Shown: positions 54,445 to 62,992 of the stretch, one piece after another
Numbering within the stretch: position 1 is the stretch's first letter
Layout of the letters: each line of letters opens with the position of its first letter
Origin: Spirosoma aureum
GTDB taxonomy: Bacteria; Bacteroidota; Bacteroidia; Cytophagales; Spirosomataceae
Length of the DNA stretch: 64,000 nt
Assembly (NCBI RefSeq): GCF_011604685.1
Contig: NZ_CP050063.1
Location: forward strand, 1,572,501 to 1,636,500
Direction: 5' to 3'
Translations under genes and position numbers: made by a program
The notes under the pieces: model-generated
What the model saw: the letters and a program-made list of their open reading frames with translations, nothing else
Told to the model about the DNA's origin: nothing
Database searches by the model: none

Positions 54445-55587
54445 ATGTCAATCAATCGTCGTGACTGGCTCCGTGCCAGTATGTTATCTGGTTTGAGCCT
54501 GGCTGCTGCACCAGCTGCTTTTTGTGAACCAGAACCCGAAATGCCTGCGGGCTACAAAGCCCCGAAGGGAGGAACGCTGAAGGCACGGCTTTCTGCAAAT
54601 GAGAACCCATATGGTCCTTCGCCAAAAGCACTCAAAACCATTACGGAATCCGCTCCTGATGGCTATCTCTATGCTATGGAGTATGCCCGGCAATTCCGTA
54701 AACTGGTTGCCGAAACAGAAGGTGTTCCCGAAGATCACATCCTGTTAGGAGCCGGTTCGGGTGAGTTGCTGACAGCGGCTTCACTTTGGGCTGCCTATCG
54801 CCCGAATGCGGGTCGTACGATCGTTGCTCCTGATCCGACATTTGATGCTCTGCCACGTACAGCCGTAAAACACGGAATTACGATGGATCGTGTTCCACTC
54901 GTCGCTGCCGATGGATATGACATTAACCTGAATAAGCTTAACGAACGCGTGGGTAGCCAAACGGGAATGGTTTACCTCTGTAACCCGAATAACCCAACGG
55001 CTATCATTGTTGATCCCGCCAAACTGCGCGCTTTTTGCGAATCAGTTGGAGCGAAGACACCAATTCTGGTTGACGAAGCCTACATCGATTATACGCCCGA
55101 TCCGAAAGCGTACTCGATGGTTGATATGGTGAAAAAAGGCAGCAACGTCATTATCACCAAGACATTCTCCAAAGTGCACGGTTTTGCTGGTCTGCGGACT
55201 GGTTATATGGTTGCCAAACCCGAATTGCTGGAGCAGATCAGTAAATTCGCCACTGGCGGTAGCTGTATCAGCATGACTACGCTACGGGCAGCCTCGGTTA
55301 GCTTGCAGGATAAGGATTTTGTCAAATTCTCACTTGGCAAAGCCAAAGAATCAAAGGATTATTTGCTTGGCGTACTGAAACAGCATAGCTACGAACCATT
55401 ACCATCGGGTGCCAACTTCGTTATGTTCCCGATTCGGATGAAGGGTGAAGATTTTGTTGGTCGGATGCTGGAACAGGGCGTGAGTATCCGCCAGTGGAAG
55501 TTCGATGGTCAGTATTGGTGCCGCGTTAGCCTGGGCACCATGGACCAGATGAAAGCCTTTGCCGATGGGTTGAAAGTGATATCGTAA
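54445..55587 (+). CDS. Tat-exported PLP-dependent aminotransferase (HisC-like)
   Basis: A 380-residue fold-type I aminotransferase. The N-terminus SINRRDWLRASMLSGLSLAA is a twin-arginine signal with cleavage near AFCEPE, so the enzyme should be periplasmic. The catalytic domain resembles histidinol-phosphate aminotransferase: RLSANENPYGPSPKALKTI at the start, VYLCNPNNPTAIIVDPAKL, LVDEAYIDYTPDPKAYSM and the PLP Lys in IITKTFSKVHGFAGLRTGYM. Its real substrate is unknown; histidine biosynthesis is unlikely outside the cytoplasm. The gene is alone, with a strong promoter and a 29-bp-stem terminator. Confidence 0.88.
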   Translation: MSINRRDWLRASMLSGLSLAAAPAAFCEPEPEMPAGYKAPKGGTLKARLSANENPYGPSPKALKTITESAPDGYLYAMEYARQFRKLVAETEGVPEDHILLGAGSGELLTAASLWAAYRPNAGRTIVAPDPTFDALPRTAVKHGITMDRVPLVAADGYDINLNKLNERVGSQTGMVYLCNPNNPTAIIVDPAKLRAFCESVGAKTPILVDEAYIDYTPDPKAYSMVDMVKKGSNVIITKTFSKVHGFAGLRTGYMVAKPELLEQISKFATGGSCISMTTLRAASVSLQDKDFVKFSLGKAKESKDYLLGVLKQHSYEPLPSGANFVMFPIRMKGEDFVGRMLEQGVSIRQWKFDGQYWCRVSLGTMDQMKAFADGLKVIS

Positions 55588-55593
55588 AAAGAT

Positions 55594-55657
55594 AAAAAAG
55601 ACTAGAGGCTGGCTTTGACTATAGAATCATAGTCAAAGCCAGCCTCTAGTCTTTTTT
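55594..55657. terminator. Very long perfect hairpin terminator
   Basis: Arms 55594-55622 and 55629-55657 are exact complements over 29 bases around a 6-base loop; A and T tracts lie at the ends of the stem, so it can act on both strands. Confidence 0.9.
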
Positions 55658-56600
55658 ACACTTAGATCTATAGTCCCAGAGTGAACTGAGTCGGGTCTCG
55701 AGTAGAGGTAGTCGGTTTTATTTGCCACTCAGCGCAGACGAATTCTTAGTCCTACAAGGTCTTAAACTGTTTGGCGTGGTTATAGGTCAGCAAATAGGTT
55801 TAGTTGCATTGACTTTAAAGCTGATTGGTAGATTTTATTTCGATCGCTATTGTGTACCATTTCAATCCGTGTGCGGGAAGGGCTGGAGTTCATTTAATGA
55901 ACCCTGAAGAGCTTTCTAAGCTCTCTCTGCGTGAAAAGTATGATCCATCATCCGCTTTTTTGTGGCGCAGAGAGGTAATGGGGTATTTGAGTGAAAAAAG
56001 ATTGGTCAGATTATTGATTTGGAAATCATACCTGGTTAGTGAAAGATTACTTTTTTGAAAATATAATTGTTGACTTTGAGACACCTCAACGCCGGCGAAG
56101 GGCTCGTGGTTTAAATCCAATCTGGCTGTTTTAACGCCTGGAGCCACGATCAGTTTTTGTTAGGAAATTATAGAATCGTTTATTAGGGCATGAGCGTAAA
56201 AACTTTCATCTGTTGTTTTCGGCAGTACTGGTTGTGAAAAATAAGGCTTCTGGATAACAAAGGAGCTTAGATATTATTTTTTCTGCTCTCTCACGCGATA
56301 TACAGCCCCCAACGTCGGTACATCTATGTTTCCGATGGCCAGTTCCGATATCATATTTTTACTTCTAAAGGTTAGTCCGTGTAAATTTCGATTGGCGATA
56401 TCAGAATTTGACCCTTCACAAACGCGTATTTTAGAGAATGCCTTTTTGAATAATTGACAAGCTCTGTTATTTTTTTGCTTTTGAAAGATATAAAACATCA
56501 GACGCTACCTACAAATAAAGCTACCCGGTGGTAGTACATATGCTGTAGTGGCATCCCTCCGGATAATCCCTATAAAATTGGTTGAGAATATAATAGGTAG

Positions 56601-57008
56601 TCAAGTCAAGGCTGGCGAACCCTGAGTAGGAAATAAGATTGATTTGTGGGAGTTGATTGCTGGAACTGGTATACCAAAAGACCTTTTAAGAGGAACCGCC
56701 AAGATCTGGCCGCCTTCTAACAATACATAGACAACTCCTTTTGTATTGGTATTGATCAATTATATCCGGTCCAACCGCAGGCCTTTGATTTCAGACGTCC
56801 CGAATACGGAAACGTTTCTGCTATCAAATAAGACGAGACCCATTCCGGTCGCGCCATCCAGTCACCCCCATTTATCAAATGCGCTCTTTTTAGCACTGTT
56901 TTGTAGCAGGCTATTATCGGTAGAGTACTGTGTAATGATCAGCAACGCGGTCTGAGAAGGTGCTTCGTTGATCAAACACAAGAGGGATAGAATGCAATTA
57001 GTTTTCAT
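56601..57008 (-). pseudogene. Decayed gene for a small exported protein
   Basis: On the minus strand an ATG at 57008 begins MKTNCILSLLCLINEAPSQT, like a signal peptide, but stops after 48 codons. A second frame then gives MGLVLFDSRNVSVFGTSEIK, meets one in-frame TAA, and continues with INTNTKGVVYVLLEGGQILA and VPLKRSFGIPVPAINSHKSI to a TGA at 56601. The pieces read as a coherent small protein broken by a frameshift and a nonsense codon. The family was not recognised. Confidence 0.45.
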
Positions 57009-57264
57009 ATGCCAGTACGATGTATTGTTGAGAGTATGTCTGGTAACGCTATTAAGTTTATATGTATAATAGGAATTAAGGTTAATTAAATATAAACTTT
57101 TTTTCTACAAATAGTAGATCATTATATATACTACTATTTGAATTATTTTTATAAATTTGTATTCAAGGATTTGATTTGCTATTCAAAGCATCTTGTTGTC
57201 AGTTGTATTGGGGCTTTTCAGCTTCATTTTGGTTGACCGACAAAGGTTCCGGCGCATGTAACTC

Positions 57265-57323
57265 GAAAGCTATGGGACCTCGTGCCAATGCCTACAAAGC
57301 AGGTGAGCAGCTTGATCAATAGT
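57265..57323 (+). repeat. Left copy of a 59-bp imperfect direct repeat
   Basis: Matches 62882-62940 at 47 of 59 positions by hand alignment. In one frame it encodes KAMGPRANAYKAGEQLDQ then TAG; the other copy encodes EAIGNCANSYKESEQFDQ then TAG. Both therefore look like the last codons of related genes. The two copies bracket the second SusC/SusD pair. Confidence 0.6.
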
Positions 57324-57564
57324 AGTACATGCTATATCGCTCCGGTTATCGGGTGTTAGACTGCTAATGGCATTTAAATCCGACAGGCACAATTGTGTGC
57401 TTGAATCTTTAATGATTGATCAAGTGAGGGAGTGTTTGTGCTACCGGGAAAGGCCGCGATTTTCCGGCTTTCACGATCCTTTAGTAGGCCAAAATTTTAA
57501 ACCCGTATTTCATTGAGATTACATGACCTGGTTGATAGTCATAGGCATCACGCTTCCATTTCAG

Positions 57565-57735
57565 ACCCTTCATATTGGTCAGGAAGAGATCTCTCGTCAA
57601 AATAGTCCCGTTTCAGCGGAGGTATTAATGCAGACGGGAAATGTGTTTGCCCAAAAAAGTCAGAGAGGGGGTGGTGGTCTTATACTGCGCGGCCTGGAAG
57701 CGAATCAGGAGCAGATGCATCCAGAATTTACATAG
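57565..57735 (+). pseudogene. Fragment of a TonB-dependent receptor plug domain
   Basis: The frame encodes SPVSAEVLMQTGNVFAQKSQ, then RGGGGLILRGLEANQ, matching the plug signature of heme/siderophore-type TonB receptors (usually VFVQKSQ-GGGSP-RGFEAN). The signal peptide and barrel are absent and the frame ends 8 residues later. It is a decayed relic, not part of the SusC gene that follows. Confidence 0.65.
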
Positions 57736-57849
57736 CAGAACCAGTTCCAATGTTCAGCTATGGAGGTGGCGGACACAGATTACCGGCTCAAAATCCTAAC
57801 CTATTTTATTCACAATTTTTTCAACTGTTAATTTTTTTACTAGATAATT

Positions 57850-60800
57850 ATGAGAAAACAGCTACGAGGACTTGTCCCTCGAATTATCGGGCGTTGCGGA
57901 CTTTTTATTTTTCTTGGGGTCATGAACTTTGCCGGTTTGCCAGCATTGGCTGTTGACCTCGGCAAACTAGAGCGGGTTACTTCGGGTAAAAAACAAATTG
58001 ATAGCCGTTTGGCTCAGGAAATCAAAGGAACCGTTAGGAACGGAAAGGGGTCAGCTATTCCAGGTGTAAATATTGTGCTCAAAGGCGCTACAGTTGGGAC
58101 AATCTCTAATGCGGATGGTACTTTTAGTATCAATGTGCCTGATAACGATGCTGTCCTGGTATTTTCGTCGATTGGGTATTTGAGGAAAGAGGTTACGGTT
58201 GGCAGCCAAAAGACCATAGAAGTTGTGCTGGTTGAAGACGTAAATCAATTGGGCGAAGTAGTCGTAACAGCCTTGGGTATCCAACGGGAAAAAAAGGCGT
58301 TAACCTATGCAACCCAGCAGATTGGGGGTAGCGAATTGCGGCAAGCCGCCAATACCAACTTCGTCGATGCCCTAAATGGCAAGGCAGCAGGTATCGACAT
58401 CAAAGTTAGTAGCTCAGGTGCCGGTGGTTCCACCAGGGCTGTCCTACGGGGGAATAAATCCTTGCAGGGATCGAGTGAGGCCCTTTATGTGATCGATGGT
58501 ATTCCTATGGTCAATAACAAAGGCGCGCAACCAGGTTCTTATGGTGGAACGGATGGTGGCGATGGTCTTTCTGCCATTAACCCCGCTGATATCGAAACTA
58601 TCAGCATATTGAGAGGAGCAAATGCTTCTATTCTTTATGGGAGCCAGGGCGCCAACGGCGTTATACTGATCACAACCAAAAAGGGCAAGGAAGGTAAATT
58701 GTCTGTGGACTTCAATTCCAGTGCTGTTTTGGAAAAAGTATCCGGTCTTCCTGATTTTCAGTATCGTTATGGAACTGTGGGCGGGGATTATAGCTGGACT
58801 CCCCTGGGAACACCGGAAGTTAAAGCGAACAATTATCAGAAAGATTATATCAAAGATTTTTTCCAGACGGGCTCTACCTTCACTAACTCAGTGGCAATCA
58901 CTGGCGGGAACGCTAAAACGAATGTATATTTTTCCTACGCAAATATTTCTTCGAAGGGTATAATGCCAACGAATACCTACGGGAAAAATAACTTTTCGTT
59001 CAGACAAAGCACCAGACTGCTGAATGACAGGATTACAATAAGCTCCGGCATGATCCTGTCTGCTGAAGTGTCCAGAAACCGTCCGGGTGCAGGTTACTAT
59101 AACAACCCGCTGACCGGTCTGTATTTGTTCGCTAGAGACCGCGACTTTACTAGCTACAAAAATAACTACGCGGTGTTCAATGAGGCCAGGAACATGGACA
59201 AGATGAACTGGTATTCGACAGAAGAAAAGCAAAACAATCCTTACTGGGAACTTAACAGGGATCCGAAACTGCAGTCTTACAAGAGACTCATTGCCAACGT
59301 TAAACTCTCCTATGATATCCTGGAGAACCTTAGATTCGAAGTAAGGGCCAATATCGATTACAATAATGTTCTGGATGATAAGCGCTATGCTGCCGGTGGT
59401 AACTCTGTAAGCGTTAGCCCGAACGGCACATGGGCCTACGCCAGATACACCGATCAATCCGTATACACCGATGGTATCCTTACCTATAACAAGAGCCTGG
59501 GCGATTTCAGTTTGAATGCACTTGCCGGACTTAGTTATCAGAAAAACAAATACTATGATGGAATGACCGTAAACAATGGTACGGTGTCGTTGCAGTATCC
59601 CAACGTATATACGTTTGCGAACATGCCTTATAACGTAATTTTCAATAACCATCCGGATTATAGCAATACCATCAAGCAAGGCGCATTTGCTAACTTGTCT
59701 CTTGGTTTCAAGGACTTTCTGTTCCTGGACCTTGCCGGGCGTAATGACTGGGCTTCTACCCTGGCCCTTACCGGTAACCAGTCTTACTTTTACCCATCTA
59801 TTGGAGGATCTGCTGTCATCAGCCAGATGCTTGATTTGCCTAAGGCTATTTCATTGCTAAAAGTAAGGGCTTCGTTTTCACAAACAGCGAATGAAGTACC
59901 TTATAACCGGGTGGTACCATTGAGTTCTATCGGCGGTGCAGGTGGCCCGACTGGCATAGGCGGTATCAACAGGCCAACGCAGGTACCCTTTACAAACCTG
60001 AAGCCTGAAAAAATCGTAGCCAACGAATACGGTTTGGAAACCAAATTCTTTAACAATAAGCTAGGGCTTGACTTTACTTATTACAACGGAGTCAGTACCA
60101 ATCAGTTCCTTTCATTGGCAGCGCCTTCGGGCTCGGGATATACAACCTACTATATCAATGCGGGAAGGATCGAAAACAACGGATTTGAGCTGACGCTTAA
60201 TGCAGAACCTTTCCGTACAGATCATTTCCGCTGGAATACCACGATCAATGCTTCTCAGAACAAAAACAAGATTGTAGAACTGATCACTTCCAATCCGGAC
60301 TATCAGGTGGGGGGCGACAATGAGGGTTTTGCATCGATCATCAAAGCAGGTGGCTCTTTCAATGATGTTTATGTCTACAAGTTCGCGCGCAATGACGCAG
60401 GGCAGATTATCCTGGATAAAAATGGTGTTCCTACAAAGGCAGCTACGCAAACTCTCGTAGGTAACGTGAACCCCAAGCTGTTACTGGGATGGACCAATAA
60501 CCTGAGTTACCGTAATTTCTTCGCCAGCGTGCTGGTTAACGGTAAATTCGGTGGTGTAGCCTTCTCCAAAACAGAAGCATTCCTGGATTCTTATGGTGTG
60601 AGCGAAAGATCTGCGGAGGCAAGAGATGCCGGATCAGTATCGATTAACGCAGTTACACCTGAGGGCGCAGCTGTTACTTCCCTGGCTCCTTATACGTATT
60701 ATTCTGCCGTTGGTGACAGGAATAAGATCATGGAACCTTATGTGTTCTCAAGAACAAACGTCAGGTTAGGGCAGCTTGTGATAGGCTACAACTTTAAAAG

Positions 60801-60990
60801 CAAAGGTGCAAACCCAGTGTTTAAAGATGCTTCTATCTCTTTTGTAGGTAGAAACTTGTTCTTCTTCTACAAAAAAGCACCTTTCGATCCCGAGCAGGCA
60901 ATGAGTACCAACAATGCTATGCAGTCGACCGACGTGTTTGGTTTACCATCCACAAGATCTTATGGGTTGAACCTGAAGTTTAGTTTCTAA
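57850..60990 (+). CDS. SusC/RagA-family TonB-linked outer membrane transporter, second locus
   Basis: A 1046-residue protein. An N-terminal hydrophobic signal (LFIFLGVMNFAGLPALA) is followed by the carboxypeptidase-regulatory-like domain (IKGTVRNGKGSAIPGVNIVL, DGTFSINVPDNDAVLVFSSI), the plug with VVTALGIQREKKALTYATQQ and YVIDGIPMVNN, and the barrel ending STRSYGLNLKFSF. Arginine codon use changes within the gene: by hand count AGA/AGG are about 5 of 14 before 58770 but about 21 of 30 after it, whereas dnaA in this window shows none that I noticed. This suggests acquisition, perhaps with a native-like 5' part. It pairs with the SusD gene 19 bases downstream and probably imports a PL8-derived oligosaccharide. 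Confidence 0.93.
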   Translation: MRKQLRGLVPRIIGRCGLFIFLGVMNFAGLPALAVDLGKLERVTSGKKQIDSRLAQEIKGTVRNGKGSAIPGVNIVLKGATVGTISNADGTFSINVPDNDAVLVFSSIGYLRKEVTVGSQKTIEVVLVEDVNQLGEVVVTALGIQREKKALTYATQQIGGSELRQAANTNFVDALNGKAAGIDIKVSSSGAGGSTRAVLRGNKSLQGSSEALYVIDGIPMVNNKGAQPGSYGGTDGGDGLSAINPADIETISILRGANASILYGSQGANGVILITTKKGKEGKLSVDFNSSAVLEKVSGLPDFQYRYGTVGGDYSWTPLGTPEVKANNYQKDYIKDFFQTGSTFTNSVAITGGNAKTNVYFSYANISSKGIMPTNTYGKNNFSFRQSTRLLNDRITISSGMILSAEVSRNRPGAGYYNNPLTGLYLFARDRDFTSYKNNYAVFNEARNMDKMNWYSTEEKQNNPYWELNRDPKLQSYKRLIANVKLSYDILENLRFEVRANIDYNNVLDDKRYAAGGNSVSVSPNGTWAYARYTDQSVYTDGILTYNKSLGDFSLNALAGLSYQKNKYYDGMTVNNGTVSLQYPNVYTFANMPYNVIFNNHPDYSNTIKQGAFANLSLGFKDFLFLDLAGRNDWASTLALTGNQSYFYPSIGGSAVISQMLDLPKAISLLKVRASFSQTANEVPYNRVVPLSSIGGAGGPTGIGGINRPTQVPFTNLKPEKIVANEYGLETKFFNNKLGLDFTYYNGVSTNQFLSLAAPSGSGYTTYYINAGRIENNGFELTLNAEPFRTDHFRWNTTINASQNKNKIVELITSNPDYQVGGDNEGFASIIKAGGSFNDVYVYKFARNDAGQIILDKNGVPTKAATQTLVGNVNPKLLLGWTNNLSYRNFFASVLVNGKFGGVAFSKTEAFLDSYGVSERSAEARDAGSVSINAVTPEGAAVTSLAPYTYYSAVGDRNKIMEPYVFSRTNVRLGQLVIGYNFKSKGANPVFKDASISFVGRNLFFFYKKAPFDPEQAMSTNNAMQSTDVFGLPSTRSYGLNLKFSF

Positions 60991-61009
60991 AAGCTTTAAA
61001 ATCATTGAA

Positions 61010-62587
61010 ATGAAAAAAGTAATTATAACACTGGTGTCCGCGATTGCATTAGCAGCGTGTACCGATAATTTTATAGAGACAAACCAGAACCCGAATCAAA
61101 TTTCGGATGAAGTACTTAAACAGGATTTTAACCTTGTAGGCTCTCCATTTTCAAACATGATCTTCAACTTGAACGGTCACCAGATCGAAGAGGATTTATG
61201 CGCTGATAACTGGATGGGATTCATGGGCACGCCGACCGATTTTGTAGGCAATGTAAATAATACAACCTACTACATACGGTGGAACTCGTTTTGGGGAAGG
61301 GAGTATGGTAGCGTAATGTCCCCAGCGAAGCAGGTAATCCAGCTCGCAAAAGATAACAATTTACCACTGTTTGCGACCTGGGCGAAGCTGATACGTATTT
61401 TGGCTATGTCTAAATTAACGGCGGTTCATGGACCGATCATTTATTCGAAATACGGTACTACGGCCAATTCAATTCCATATGACAAGGAAGCCGATTTGTA
61501 TCCACTTTTCTTTAGTCAGCTGGATTCTATACAAACAGAATTTGCGGCTAATAAAGAGTATCCAGGGTTTAAAAAATTTGATCCTACCAAATACAATGGC
61601 AGTATTCCTTCCTGGATGAAAGTAGTAAATTCCCTGCGTCTGAGACTGGCTATGCGTATTTCAAAAGTAGACCCGGCAATGGCCAAAACCCAGGGCGAAA
61701 AAGCACTGAGCGATCCTGCCGGATTAATAACGACTAACGCCGATAATTTTGTCAATTCATTGAATGGCAACAAGATACCAGTTGCTCAGATTTGTTACGA
61801 GTGGGACGATACCCGCATGGGGGCGCCAATGGAATCCTTCTTGATAGGTTTAAAAGATGGTCGAATTTCAAAATATTTTGCGCCCATATCCAATGCCGCC
61901 TTGTATGCAGATCACCCTTCTGTACCTTATAAAGGTATAAGGAATGGAGCTTACATCAAGGCAAAAGCGGATCACGTGCCTTTCTCGAAAGTGAGTGAAG
62001 ATTTTCAGACTGTACAAACCAGAAGAAACTTTACGGCGGCAGAAGTGGCATTTTTAAAAGCAGAAGCCGGACTCAGGGGCTGGGCGGGCGCAGGTGATCC
62101 CAAAACCAACTACGAAGAAGGTATCAAGTTATCCTTTGCGGATTGGGGCGCTGGTGGTGTAGATGCTTATCTGGCAGATAACACCAGCAAGCCGATTAAC
62201 TATGTGGACCCGATTGATGCGCGTAACAATTTCACGGCGGCCTCAACCATCACTGTTGCATGGAACGAAGCGGACCCGAACGAACTAAAGCTGGAGAAAA
62301 TCATTACCCAGAAATACATAAATACTTTCACCAATACAGTGGAAGCGTGGGTAGATTTCAGAAGGACAGGCTATCCGAAAATACCTGGCGTGGCCAAAAA
62401 TGACAGCAATGGCGACTGGGGCCTTATTCCAGCGGATCAATGGATCAAAAGAATGCCTTTTGTAACTGCTGAGCGAACTGGTAATACTGCCGCTATTACC
62501 GATGCAGTAACAAAAATGGGTGCAGGCGCAAAGGATGATATTGCAACCCGCCTTTGGTGGGATACAGGTAAAGCTGCAAACTTCTAA
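61010..62587 (+). CDS. SusD/RagB-family outer membrane lipoprotein, second locus
   Basis: A 525-residue lipoprotein: signal MKKVIITLVSAIALAAC with lipobox LAAC, then TDNFIETNQNPNQISDEVL, typical of the SusD-like_2 group. Conserved blocks include VNSLRLRLAMRISKVDPAMA, FTAAEVAFLKAEAGLRGWAG and IITQKYINTFTNTVEAWVDF. It forms the ligand-binding lid of the adjacent SusC transporter. Like that gene it uses AGA/AGG arginine codons more than the native genes. A perfect 20-bp hairpin at 62609 ends the unit. Confidence 0.94.
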   Translation: MKKVIITLVSAIALAACTDNFIETNQNPNQISDEVLKQDFNLVGSPFSNMIFNLNGHQIEEDLCADNWMGFMGTPTDFVGNVNNTTYYIRWNSFWGREYGSVMSPAKQVIQLAKDNNLPLFATWAKLIRILAMSKLTAVHGPIIYSKYGTTANSIPYDKEADLYPLFFSQLDSIQTEFAANKEYPGFKKFDPTKYNGSIPSWMKVVNSLRLRLAMRISKVDPAMAKTQGEKALSDPAGLITTNADNFVNSLNGNKIPVAQICYEWDDTRMGAPMESFLIGLKDGRISKYFAPISNAALYADHPSVPYKGIRNGAYIKAKADHVPFSKVSEDFQTVQTRRNFTAAEVAFLKAEAGLRGWAGAGDPKTNYEEGIKLSFADWGAGGVDAYLADNTSKPINYVDPIDARNNFTAASTITVAWNEADPNELKLEKIITQKYINTFTNTVEAWVDFRRTGYPKIPGVAKNDSNGDWGLIPADQWIKRMPFVTAERTGNTAAITDAVTKMGAGAKDDIATRLWWDTGKAANF

Positions 62588-62608
62588 AAATTAAACGGTC
62601 AGCTCTCT

Positions 62609-62650
62609 TTCAGAATCGGTATGGCAGCTGGCTGCCATACCGATTCTGAA
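62609..62650 (+). terminator. Terminator of the second SusC/SusD unit
   Basis: Arms 62609-62628 and 62631-62650 are exact complements over 20 bases with a 2-base gap at the centre. Only a weak T content follows (ATTTAG), so termination may be partial. Confidence 0.7.
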
Positions 62651-62753
62651 ATTTAGAGGAAAATAAATGATCAAGTGCATAGTCAAATTATGGCGCCAGA
62701 AGTTCGCATTTAGTTGTGGGAAAAAACTTAAAAGGGACCGCTGGAAAAAAATA

Positions 62754-62780
62754 GGATTCGAACCGTCGATCTCTTTTGCA
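62754..62780 (-). other. tRNA-like fragment, possible attachment-site relic
   Basis: Read on the minus strand, TGCAAAAGAGATCGACGG is followed by TTCGAATCC, like the anticodon loop (GCA) through T loop of a tRNA-Cys. The 5' stem half GACGG should be matched by CCGTC, but the sequence continues CCTATTTTTTTCC, and the 5' half of the molecule is absent. It is not a functional tRNA. Integrases often cut in this part of tRNA genes, so it may mark a past insertion point. Confidence 0.4.
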
Positions 62781-62881
62781 TGCCATTCGAATTGAGCTCT
62801 TGCAATAAGCAATACCGATCTTAAAAAGGGTTATGTCGGCTAGGTTCTTACTCTTATGCCAGGTCTCTATGGATTTAGCCA

Positions 62882-62940
62882 GGAAGCTATTGGGAATTGT
62901 GCCAATAGCTATAAAGAAAGTGAGCAGTTTGATCAATAGT
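62882..62940 (+). repeat. Right copy of the 59-bp imperfect direct repeat
   Basis: Partner of 57265-57323, same orientation. The frame MPGLYGFSQEAIGNCANSYK continues to ESEQFDQ and a TAG at 62937. It lies between the tRNA-like fragment and the PL8 gene. Confidence 0.6.
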
Positions 62941-62992
62941 TGATAAGTGATCAGAATTCAATTCATCCTATTCCATTTAACTTGTATCGTTT

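Larger units (their letters stand above)
55658..57849. other. Gene graveyard upstream of the second SusC/SusD pair
   Basis: About 2.2 kb with no intact gene, in a window where coding density is otherwise high. It contains two recognisable decayed genes (56601-57008 and 57565-57735), a 59-bp repeat copy (57265-57323), and several short frames of 60-85 codons without recognisable homology. The sequence is AT-richer than the native genes. Serial insertion and decay is the most likely explanation. Confidence 0.6.

Noticed and set aside
55722..56147. Overlapping short frames on both strands (61 to 85 codons) in the decayed region
   Set aside because: No recognisable domain, mutual overlap and no start context; one hydrophobic stretch (LFGVVIGQQIGLVALTLKL) is not enough to call a gene.
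56274..56498. 74-codon frame on the minus strand ending VPTLGAVYRVREQKK
   Set aside because: Protein-like composition, but no family recognised and located in a decayed region; could be a relic, not supported as a gene.
55658..57849. Intact insertion sequence or transposase in the decayed region
   Set aside because: No transposase motif or terminal inverted repeats could be identified, although the region looks disturbed.
58888..59679. Open frame of 263 codons on the minus strand inside the second SusC gene
   Set aside because: Antisense shadow of a conserved barrel region, with no family resemblance.
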